Of a stretch of DNA of 5,420 nt, positions 1-5,420 are shown piece by piece. The notes below the pieces were generated by a model. That model made no database searches and was not told the origin of the DNA. It saw only the letters and a program-made list of their open reading frames with translations. The DNA is taken from the NCBI GenBank assembly GCA_947302865.1, contig CAMYWS010000094.1, forward strand, positions 1 to 5,420, given 5' to 3'. Source of the stretch: an uncultured Clostridia bacterium. Lineage in GTDB: Bacteria; Bacillota_A; Clostridia; Christensenellales; CAG-138. A program made the position numbers and the translations under genes. The stretch's first letter is position 1. Each line of letters begins with the position of its first letter.

Positions 1-92
1 GGCAGGGCGGCATGAAGGTCGTTCACGCAAACGAGATCATCATGGAGATCTTCGAAGTGACCGGATTTTCCGACATTCTGACGATCGAGTAA
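1..92 (+). CDS. STAS-domain protein, C-terminal fragment (anti-sigma factor antagonist-like)
   Basis: This is the 3' end of a gene that begins outside the window; the first complete codon is at base 3 and the TAA stop is at 90-92. The visible 29 residues include VVHANEIIMEIFEVTGF followed by SDILTIE. This matches the last strand and helix of STAS domains in SpoIIAA/RsbV-type anti-anti-sigma factors, which typically end with a pattern like V..EIFE.TGF...L.IE. Known members are about 100-115 residues long and cytoplasmic; they bind a serine kinase/anti-sigma factor and are switched by phosphorylation of a Ser/Thr. That phosphosite lies upstream of the window and cannot be checked. The gene lies 75 bases before the GAF-ABC gene on the same strand. 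A larger protein with a C-terminal STAS domain is also possible. The STAS assignment rests on a short stretch but is fairly characteristic. Confidence 0.72.
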   Translation, partial: QGGMKVVHANEIIMEIFEVTGFSDILTIE

Positions 93-108
93 CCATACAG
101 ACAAGCGC

Positions 109-136
109 CGCGGCCCGGAGAAACCTCCGCGCCGCG
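109..136 (+). other. GC-rich hairpin in the leader of the GAF-ABC gene
   Basis: CGCGGCCCGGAG (109-120) pairs with CTCCGCGCCGCG (125-136) around an AAAC loop (121-124). Eleven of twelve positions pair; the only mismatch is C115 opposite C130. No T-run follows (the next bases are ATCCCGGATACC), so it is not a standard intrinsic terminator. It lies between the STAS stop codon and the ribosome binding site of the next gene. It could stabilise a processed transcript end, act as a partial terminator or attenuator that lowers downstream expression, or be a protein-binding site. The inverted repeat is plain in the sequence; its role is inferred. Confidence 0.6.
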
Positions 137-155
137 ATCCCGGATACCGAAAAAC

Positions 156-162
156 AAGGGGG
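156..162 (+). promoter_or_regulatory. Ribosome binding site of the GAF-ABC gene
   Basis: The purine tract AAGGGGG ends 5 bases before the ATG at 168 and 8 bases before a second, adjacent ATG at 171. Both starts are in the same frame and differ by one Met, so spacing slightly favours the second but does not decide it. No convincing -35/-10 pair is visible in 93-155, which suggests transcription from further upstream. Confidence 0.6.
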
Positions 163-167
163 AACGG

Positions 168-1391
168 ATGATGACGGGGGAAAAACGGTTTACAAGAGCA
201 ACATGGCAGATCATGGAGCAGCTCCTTGAGGTTGATAATCTCGACGATGCTCTGTCCGGCAGCCTTGAAATAATTGTCAAAAACCTGAACAGCGAAGCAG
301 GCGCGATCTGGCTTCTGGATCCCAAGACGGATCGGTTGAGTCCGATGTTCCATATCGGTCCCGCCGATCTTTCCAACATTACGGTGGAGAACGGGCTCGG
401 GATCGAAGGCGTCGTGACCAAGACCGGCGAATCCGTCATGGTGGAGGACGCCGCAAACGATCCGCGTTTTGACGGCTCGGCGTTTGACGACAACGGGCTT
501 CAAACCAAAACCATGATCTGCGTGCCGCTGAACAATCTGCACGACGTCATCGGCTGCGTGCAGATCGTCAACAAAAAGGACGGCTCGCTGTATGACGCGG
601 AGGAGCTGCAGCTTTGCGAGCGCATGGCGTCGCTTGCGGCGATCACGATCGACGAAAAGGGGCTGATCGTCGATCTCGGCGAGCAGAAGGAAGTGCTTGC
701 GTCGCTTCGGAACATCACCAAGGAGTTCCCGTCCGGGGACACGGTGCTGAAGGTCCTGAAGGGCGTGAACCTCGATATCTATAAGAACGAGTTCGTGGTC
801 GTGCTCGGCGAATCCGGCTGCGGCAAATCCACGATGATGAACATCGTAGGCGGCATGGACTTCCTGACCGACGGCGAGCTGACCGTCGAGGGCAGGGACT
901 TTTCGCATCCGACGGACGCCGAACTCACGCAGTACCGGCGCGAATACATAGGCTTCATCTTCCAGGCGTATAACCTGATGCCGAACCTGACCGCGCTGGA
1001 AAACGTGCAGTTTATCGCGGAGCTTGCAAAGGACCCGATGCCCGCGGAGGAAGCGATCGAAAAAGTCGGATTAAAGGACCGTGCAAACAACTATCCCGGA
1101 CAGATGTCCGGCGGACAGCAGCAGCGCGTGTCGATCGCCCGCGCGATCGTCAAGCGTCCGAAGCTGATCTTTGCCGACGAGCCGACGGCGGCGCTCGACT
1201 ATACCACGAGCATCGAGGTGCTTTCGGTCATCGAGGACATTGTCCGAAACCAGGGCGCGACGGTCATGATGGTCACGCATAACCCGGAGATCGCAAAGAT
1301 GGCGGATCGCGTGGTGAAGATGCGAAACGGCAGGATCGCAAGCATCAAGAAGAATCTGCACCCGCTGCACGCCGCGGAATTGGTCTGGTGA
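168..1391 (+). CDS. GAF domain-ABC transporter ATPase fusion (MacB/LolD-type nucleotide-binding protein)
   Basis: This 407-residue cytoplasmic protein has two parts. Residues about 10-165 form a GAF domain: a helix, then GAIWLLD, then [17 protein letters not shown], then [14 protein letters not shown] and a final helix. GAF domains bind small ligands or mediate dimerisation. A short helical linker (about 165-178) leads to a full ABC ATPase (about 178-395). It has Walker [10 protein letters not shown] (214-222), Q-loop Gln266, signature MSGGQQQR (313-320), Walker B LIFADEP (333-339) with catalytic Glu338, D-loop AALD (341-344) and switch His371. All key residues are present, so it should be active. 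The fold and sequence match the MacB/LolD/FtsE-like ATPases that pair with FtsX-type permeases. Oddities are Met for the usual Leu in the signature and DEPTAALD instead of the common DEPTGALD. Such ATPases are normally about 220-250 residues, and the extra length here is the GAF domain. The permease starts 6 bases downstream. The domain calls are firm; the GAF ligand is unknown. Confidence 0.93.
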   Translation: MMTGEKRFTRATWQIMEQLLEVDNLDDALSGSLEIIVKNLNSEAGAIWLLDPKTDRLSPMFHIGPADLSNITVENGLGIEGVVTKTGESVMVEDAANDPRFDGSAFDDNGLQTKTMICVPLNNLHDVIGCVQIVNKKDGSLYDAEELQLCERMASLAAITIDEKGLIVDLGEQKEVLASLRNITKEFPSGDTVLKVLKGVNLDIYKNEFVVVLGESGCGKSTMMNIVGGMDFLTDGELTVEGRDFSHPTDAELTQYRREYIGFIFQAYNLMPNLTALENVQFIAELAKDPMPAEEAIEKVGLKDRANNYPGQMSGGQQQRVSIARAIVKRPKLIFADEPTAALDYTTSIEVLSVIEDIVRNQGATVMMVTHNPEIAKMADRVVKMRNGRIASIKKNLHPLHAAELVW

Positions 1392-1397
1392 TCCGCC

Positions 1398-4106
1398 ATG
1401 AAACGAACACAGTTCAAAGACGCCCTGCGCAACATATGGAAGCAGAAGATCTCCTTTCTGTCGATCGTGGTGATCGCGCTTCTCGGCGTGACCACGTTCC
1501 TCGGCATCGGGTATTCCGCGGCCGCGCTGCGCAAAAACGCATCGGCCGCCTACAACAGACTCAACTTCCGCGATATCGAGGTCATTTCCACACGCCTCCT
1601 GACCTCGGACGATCTCGACTGCATCCGCGCGCTCGAAGGGGTTGCGGACGTGGAAGCGGTCTGGCAAACCGCCGGAAACGCCTACGTCAATGAAGAAAAG
1701 GCGGTCGTGAACGTCATCACAAAGACGGAGCGGATCAATCGTCTCGAAACGGCGGAGGGACGTCTGCCGGAAAACGAGACGGAATGCGCGATCGAGCGGA
1801 CCCTTGCCGACTCGATGGGATGGAAGGTCGGCGACGTGATCGAATGGGTGGAAATGACCGACGTGACCGGGCAATACTTTTTAGGCGCGGAACCGTTCAC
1901 GATCGTGGGGATCGCAGAGCATCCCGACCATGCGAGCAGATCCGTGCCGGAGACGCCGTATCTGATCGTGACGAAGGAACGGTTCGACATGGACAGTCTG
2001 AATGACTGCTGCATGAAGGCGGAGGTCGTGATCGGGAAACCGTCTGACGTCAACCGGTTCGGCGCCGCTTATACAAATGACGTCGCGGACGTTTCGGAAG
2101 CGCTGGAAACACTGGCGGAAGAGCGCATACCGATCCGTGACGCGCAGGTGAAGGAAAAAGCGCTGGAACAGCTCGACATAGCGGAAGAAACGATCATCGA
2201 GACCAGACATAGCTATGAAGAGCTGCGCGGCGAGCTGGAAATAACGAAAGAACTGCTCGCGCTGGCGCAGCAGACCGTTTCCGCTCTGGAAACGCAGCTC
2301 AGCAACCTTCCCGTCGATTCCGGATCCTATGCGCAGATCATGCAGGCGCTTCAGGAGGCAAAGACGAAGCTTGATGAACTGCAGCAGGAGACGGATGAGA
2401 AGAGCAAAGAACTGGAAAGCATGAACGAGACGATCGAGACCTTGACGGACGTTGTGTCCGAACAGCGCGACAAGGCGGAAAACCAGGAGCCCGGAAGCTG
2501 GTATTGCTTCGACGGACACGGGAACGCAAGTTTCGTTCAGCTGATCATCGGCAGCGGCAACCTGAAAAGTCTGGAAATGACCTTCTCGCTTCTGTTCGTA
2601 CTGGTCGGCGCGCTGGTCATCTACGCCACCATCAGCAAGATGATCGACGAGCAGCGGACGCTGGTCGGCACCACCAAGGCGCTCGGGTTCTTCAACCGCG
2701 AGATCTTTGCGAAATACCTGCTGTTCGGACTGTCCGCCACGTTGATCGGCATGGTCCTGGGCATTCTTACGGGGCACTTCTGGATGGAGGGCTTCATCCT
2801 GAAAGGGTACGACGCCTACTATACGTTTGATACGACAAAGATCACGCTGGAGGTCCTGCCGACGCTGATCGTACTGCTGGCGGGAACGCTTCTTGCCGTC
2901 GGCGCGATCACGTTCGCCTGTTACCGGCTGCTGCGTACGCCGGCCGTGCAGCTGATGCAGCAATCGGTTCCCGCCGGAAAGAACGCGCCCGTGCGAAACG
3001 GAAAGCGGTTTTTGTCGCTCTATTCGCGGCTGATCCTTCTGAACATCCGCACGGACCTCAAGCGCGTGATCGTCACCGTGGTCAGCGTAGCCGGCTGCTG
3101 TGCGCTGGTCGTGATCGGCTTCACCCTGAAAGCGGCCGTGGACGGCGCCGTCAAAAACCACTATGAGACCGTCGTGAAGTATGACGGGAAGCTGAAAACC
3201 GAGTGGGTCGACGAAGCCGAACCGGTATTGCAGGAAGCAGGCGCGGAGTATGTGCCGATGTACAATCTCTACATCACTTACCGCATTACGGACAATCAGG
3301 TCGGCGAGCTGCTCTGCGGCGACATCGAAGCCATTGCGTCCATGTATCAGCTGAACGACTGGAACACCGGCAAACCGCTTGCCCCGACCGACGACGGAAT
3401 TCTGATCCAGCGGCGTCTGGCGGAGATCTATCATCTCAAGGTCGGCAGTGAATTCGGGATCGCCGTCGGCGGCGTAAATGTGGCGATGGTGAAGGTGGCA
3501 GGCGTCTTCGAAAACTACATCGGACGTCCGATGGTGATGAGCACCGCGTATTATAGCGCGCTGTTCGGTTCGGAGCCGATGCCAAACGCCTGCCTGATCC
3601 GCCTGAACGGCGCGGACGAGGGAGCGCTGGTCAAAAATCTCAAGCGGACGCCCGGCTTTATCAGCTATACGCCGGTCAGCGAGGACCGCGTGATGTTCGA
3701 CGCGGCGACCTCCGTCATCAATGCGATCGTCATCCTGTTTATCTTCATGGCGGCGGTCATGGCAGGCGTCGTTCTGACGAATCTGACGAATATCTATATC
3801 ATGCAGAAGAAGCGCGAGCTGACCATTATGCGCATCAACGGCTTTACGGTCAAAGAGGTGATCGGCTACTGCACGCGCGAAACGGTGCTTACGACGATCT
3901 CCGGCATCGTGCTCGGCATCGCGCTCGGTACGGGCATCGCATACCGCATCGTGCGATCGATGGAACAGGCGTTCATCCGGTTCGACCGGAGCGTGAGCTT
4001 TACTGCGTGGCTGTTCGGCGCGCTGATCACGGCGCTGTTCGCGATCATCATCAACGTGATCGTTCTGCGGAAAGTGAAGAATCTGAAACTGACGGATCTT
4101 TCCTGA
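1398..4106 (+). CDS. FtsX/MacB-type ABC transporter permease with extracytoplasmic coiled coil
   Basis: This 902-residue membrane protein is the partner of the preceding ATPase. Predicted membrane segments lie near residues 18-40, 394-414, 438-460, 486-509, 556-578, 771-797, 827-848 and 868-890. This is the duplicated four-plus-four layout of Gram-positive FtsX-like permeases. Extracytoplasmic domain 1 (about 41-390) starts MacB-like (LADSMGWKVGDVIEW, FTIVGIAEHP). It continues into a Glu/Leu/Lys-rich coiled coil (about 250-360, briefly broken near 303-312) and then the SWYCFD segment seen before the second membrane helix in this family. Domain 2 lies at about 580-770. The cytoplasmic coupling segments are EQRTLVGTTKALGFF (418-432) and KKRELTIMRINGF (804-816), the usual contact with the ATPase. 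The ATG lies 6 bases after the ATPase stop and has only a weak GGTG upstream, so translation is probably coupled. Family members act in export, peptide resistance or cell-wall control. The substrate here cannot be read from sequence. Confidence 0.92.
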   Translation: MKRTQFKDALRNIWKQKISFLSIVVIALLGVTTFLGIGYSAAALRKNASAAYNRLNFRDIEVISTRLLTSDDLDCIRALEGVADVEAVWQTAGNAYVNEEKAVVNVITKTERINRLETAEGRLPENETECAIERTLADSMGWKVGDVIEWVEMTDVTGQYFLGAEPFTIVGIAEHPDHASRSVPETPYLIVTKERFDMDSLNDCCMKAEVVIGKPSDVNRFGAAYTNDVADVSEALETLAEERIPIRDAQVKEKALEQLDIAEETIIETRHSYEELRGELEITKELLALAQQTVSALETQLSNLPVDSGSYAQIMQALQEAKTKLDELQQETDEKSKELESMNETIETLTDVVSEQRDKAENQEPGSWYCFDGHGNASFVQLIIGSGNLKSLEMTFSLLFVLVGALVIYATISKMIDEQRTLVGTTKALGFFNREIFAKYLLFGLSATLIGMVLGILTGHFWMEGFILKGYDAYYTFDTTKITLEVLPTLIVLLAGTLLAVGAITFACYRLLRTPAVQLMQQSVPAGKNAPVRNGKRFLSLYSRLILLNIRTDLKRVIVTVVSVAGCCALVVIGFTLKAAVDGAVKNHYETVVKYDGKLKTEWVDEAEPVLQEAGAEYVPMYNLYITYRITDNQVGELLCGDIEAIASMYQLNDWNTGKPLAPTDDGILIQRRLAEIYHLKVGSEFGIAVGGVNVAMVKVAGVFENYIGRPMVMSTAYYSALFGSEPMPNACLIRLNGADEGALVKNLKRTPGFISYTPVSEDRVMFDAATSVINAIVILFIFMAAVMAGVVLTNLTNIYIMQKKRELTIMRINGFTVKEVIGYCTRETVLTTISGIVLGIALGTGIAYRIVRSMEQAFIRFDRSVSFTAWLFGALITALFAIIINVIVLRKVKNLKLTDLS

Positions 4107-4128
4107 TGCGTAAAATATCTGAACAGAC

Positions 4129-4134
4129 AGGAGG
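4129..4134 (+). promoter_or_regulatory. Strong Shine-Dalgarno site fixing the hydrolase start
   Basis: A perfect AGGAGG sits 4 bases before the ATG at 4139. An in-frame alternative ATG at 4106-4108 overlaps the permease stop (TGATG) but has no purine-rich site in front of it. The AGGAGG therefore argues for the start at 4139, which also places the hydrophobic anchor directly at the N-terminus. Confidence 0.8.
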
Positions 4135-4138
4135 AACT

Positions 4139-5296
4139 ATGCGCAAAAGAACTTGGATCGTATTACTGATCGCGGTGATCGCCGTTCTGGCGGCAATCGG
4201 CATTGTTTGGCGGATCAACGCGCTAAAGAAAGCGGATACGGCGGTTATCCCTTCTGCGTCGCCCTTGGATACGGCCTGGACCGAGGCGACCGCGGAGCCG
4301 ATCCCGACCGCGGCGCCTGCATCGAAAACGGATGCAGAAACAACGGAGACTGCTCCGACCGTATCGCCTGCATCTGTACCGGAATCGGAAGCGCCGGACT
4401 ATAATGATCCGGACGCATGGGCGTATTTTGCATTGGGTGAGGGCAAGGACGCGGACGTGTTCATCATCTGTCCCACCGTGGACACCAAGAGCGAAAGCAA
4501 CGCCTATGACCTCAACGAAAAGCTGAAATCCAGATTTATTTACGCTTTGGATCTGGAGAAAGGCATCTTTGCGGAAACAGGGCGGCTGTATTCCCCCTAT
4601 TACCGGCAGATGTCCATCAATGCCTACCGGTTTGACGAATCGGAGCGGGAAAAGGCGAAGGCCGTCGCGTATCGGGACGTTTCCGCTGCCTTCCGTTGGT
4701 ATCTCGATCATGAGAACGGCGGCAGACCGCTCATATTGGCGGGATTCTCCCAAGGCGGAGAAATGTGTCTGGAACTGCTGAAAGAATACTACGGCGATAC
4801 GGCGGAAGGGAACGCCTTGCGTTCAAAGCTGATTGCCGTGTATGCGCTCGGATGGGCGGTGACGGAGCAGGACATTGAGGACTGTCCGCAAATTGTGCCT
4901 GCCCAGGGCGAACTGGATACGGGCACGGTGATCAGCTTCGACTGTGAGGACGGAACGCTGACCGAAACCATTATCATTCCGGCGGGAATCAAGGCGTTGT
5001 CCATCAATCCGCTGAACTGGAAAACCGACGGCACGCCCGCCGACCGGTCGCTGAATTTGGGCGCGGTCATGGACACGGGAGCCGAGCCGATCCCTGCGCT
5101 TTGCGGCGCGTATATCGGATCCCGCGGAGAGCTGGTGGTGACGGATGTGAGAACAGAGGACTATCCGCCCGGTCTGGACATCTTTCCCGAGGGGGCGTAT
5201 CACCTGTATGATTATATGTTCTTCTTCACCAACCTGAAGCAGAACGTGGCGGACAGGACGGCGGCGTTCCTTGCCGAAGTCCGGCAGGTTCCGTAA
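4139..5296 (+). CDS. Membrane-anchored DUF3089-family alpha/beta hydrolase
   Basis: This 385-residue protein has three parts. A basic start (MRKR) and a hydrophobic segment (about 5-24) act as an uncleaved anchor or signal; there is no lipobox Cys. Residues about 34-88 are a Ser/Thr/Pro/Ala/Glu-rich spacer, typical of a surface-tethered enzyme. Residues about 89-385 are the hydrolase. They contain DVFIICPTV (106-114), YSPYYRQ (151-157), AYRDVSAAFRWYL (177-189), the nucleophile elbow GFSQGG (202-207, Ser204), SINPLNW (288-294) and YHLYDYMFFFTNL (354-366). The His355 segment near the C-terminus is a good candidate for the catalytic His; the acid residue is not assigned. Motif order and length fit DUF3089 (Pfam), a serine-hydrolase family with poorly known substrates. 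Where many members have a His-Pro-Thr-Thr stretch after the first strand, this one has Cys-Pro-Thr-Val. The gene follows the permease by 32 bases and probably shares its transcript. An esterase or lipase-like role at the outer face of the membrane is inferred. Confidence 0.88.
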   Translation: MRKRTWIVLLIAVIAVLAAIGIVWRINALKKADTAVIPSASPLDTAWTEATAEPIPTAAPASKTDAETTETAPTVSPASVPESEAPDYNDPDAWAYFALGEGKDADVFIICPTVDTKSESNAYDLNEKLKSRFIYALDLEKGIFAETGRLYSPYYRQMSINAYRFDESEREKAKAVAYRDVSAAFRWYLDHENGGRPLILAGFSQGGEMCLELLKEYYGDTAEGNALRSKLIAVYALGWAVTEQDIEDCPQIVPAQGELDTGTVISFDCEDGTLTETIIIPAGIKALSINPLNWKTDGTPADRSLNLGAVMDTGAEPIPALCGAYIGSRGELVVTDVRTEDYPPGLDIFPEGAYHLYDYMFFFTNLKQNVADRTAAFLAEVRQVP

Positions 5297-5298
5297 GA

Positions 5299-5322
5299 CG
5301 AAGCGTCTGACCGGCTGCTTCG
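5299..5322 (+). terminator. Weak hairpin after the hydrolase gene, doubtful terminator
   Basis: CGAAGCG (5299-5305) can pair with TGCTTCG (5316-5322), giving six Watson-Crick pairs plus one G-T around a 10-base loop. A competing small hairpin, AGACG/CGTCT (5296-5300 with 5304-5308), uses some of the same bases. The sequence that follows (GAATATGTTTGAATGG) has no real T-run, so efficient intrinsic termination is unlikely and read-through into the next gene is possible. Nothing else recognisable is seen in this 70-base gap apart from the next ribosome binding site. Confidence 0.22.
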
Positions 5323-5353
5323 GAATATGTTTGAATGGTCAAGAAAAAAGGAC

Positions 5354-5358
5354 AGAGG
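5354..5358 (+). promoter_or_regulatory. Ribosome binding site of the last, partial gene
   Basis: AGAGG lies 8 bases before the ATG at 5367, an ordinary spacing. A second purine patch, AAAGG, ends 2 bases before the ATG and is too close to be the main site. Confidence 0.55.
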
Positions 5359-5366
5359 TAAAGGAC

Positions 5367-5420
5367 ATGCTATCTGAAAAAGTCATCCGTCGTTCCGATA
5401 TGATCCGCTGTGCGCTGTGC
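5367..5420 (+). CDS. N-terminus of an unidentified protein, possibly Fe-S/CxxC-containing (partial)
   Basis: The window ends after 18 codons: MLSEKVIRRSDMIRCALC. The ATG has a reasonable ribosome binding site. The frame stays open to the window edge and lies on the same strand as the other genes, 70 bases after the hydrolase stop. The only motif is the closing CALC (Cys15 and Cys18), a CxxC that could be the first half of a metal or Fe-S binding site. The short context (DMIRCALC) resembles the start of the ferredoxin-like N-terminal domain of dihydropyrimidine dehydrogenase/glutamate synthase small-subunit-type flavoproteins. This is recognition from very few residues and is only a suggestion. 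If it is right, the gene is probably unrelated to the transporter cluster. Confidence 0.5.
   Translation, partial: MLSEKVIRRSDMIRCALC

Noticed and set aside
109..136. The leader hairpin as a classical intrinsic terminator of the STAS gene
   Set aside because: No T-run follows the stem on the + strand, and none lies before it that would serve the - strand.
1071..1874. Antisense open frame (267 codons) overlapping the ATPase end and permease start
   Set aside because: It has low-complexity Arg/His/Asp composition, no domain, and spans two well-supported sense genes.
2504..2830. Second forward-frame open frame inside the permease
   Set aside because: It is Arg-rich and without a domain, whereas the main frame encodes clear membrane helices and FtsX motifs through the same bases.
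1881..3434. Long antisense open frame (517 codons) across the permease gene
   Set aside because: Its translation is rich in Arg, His, Gln and Asp with no recognisable domain, and it lies opposite a clear membrane-protein gene. It is the usual reverse-frame shadow of a GC-rich coding region.
1398..4106. The permease as two genes artificially joined
   Set aside because: The frame is continuous, and the four-plus-four membrane layout with two extracytoplasmic domains is a known form of FtsX-like permeases.
4007..4138. Upstream extension of the hydrolase frame into the permease gene
   Set aside because: The added residues are a shadow of the permease end and would bury the N-terminal anchor. 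The AGGAGG before 4139 gives a better start.
4139..4241. The hydrolase as a lipoprotein
   Set aside because: There is no Cys after the hydrophobic segment (residues 5-24), so no lipobox; a simple transmembrane anchor fits better.
4223..4753. Antisense open frame opposite the hydrolase
   Set aside because: It is an Arg-rich shadow of the Ser/Thr/Pro-rich spacer and hydrolase core, with no motif of its own.
1..5420. tRNA, rRNA, CRISPR arrays, insertion sequences or attachment sites
   Set aside because: No cloverleaf, regularly spaced repeat, transposase motif or flanking direct repeat was found on reading both strands by eye.

Overview
The window is a compact, single-strand (+) gene cluster from a fairly GC-rich genome. 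It uses strong Shine-Dalgarno sites (AGGAGG before the hydrolase) and short intergenic gaps. A large coiled-coil FtsX-type permease and a DUF3089 hydrolase with a simple membrane anchor, with no sign of outer-membrane partners, best fit an anaerobic Gram-positive clade such as a gut or rumen Clostridia/Christensenellales-like lineage. That assignment is inferred from gene style, not from a marker gene.

Layout: (1) bases 1-92, the C-terminal 29 residues of a STAS-domain protein (anti-sigma factor antagonist type). (2) bases 93-167, a 75-base gap with a strong GC-rich hairpin (109-136) and a ribosome binding site. (3) bases 168-1391, a fusion of an N-terminal GAF sensor domain to a complete MacB/LolD-type ABC ATPase. 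(4) bases 1398-4106, a 902-residue FtsX/MacB-type permease with eight predicted membrane segments and a long extracytoplasmic coiled coil. (5) bases 4139-5296, a membrane-anchored DUF3089 alpha/beta hydrolase behind a Ser/Thr/Pro-rich linker. (6) bases 5297-5366, a 70-base gap with weak competing hairpins. (7) bases 5367-5420, the first 18 codons of another gene, ending in a CxxC.

The ATPase and permease are separated by 6 bases and almost certainly form one ABC machine. The hydrolase starts 32 bases after the permease stop, or overlaps it as TGATG if an upstream ATG is used, so it is probably co-expressed. The most notable feature is that the ATPase carries its own GAF domain and sits just downstream of a STAS protein of the partner-switching type. 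This suggests a transporter or mechanotransducer whose ATPase is gated by a small ligand or by a regulatory protein. The coiled-coil permease next to a surface-anchored hydrolase recalls the FtsEX logic, in which cytoplasmic ATP hydrolysis controls an outside enzyme through a permease. Substrate, ligand and physical partnerships are not determined by the sequence.
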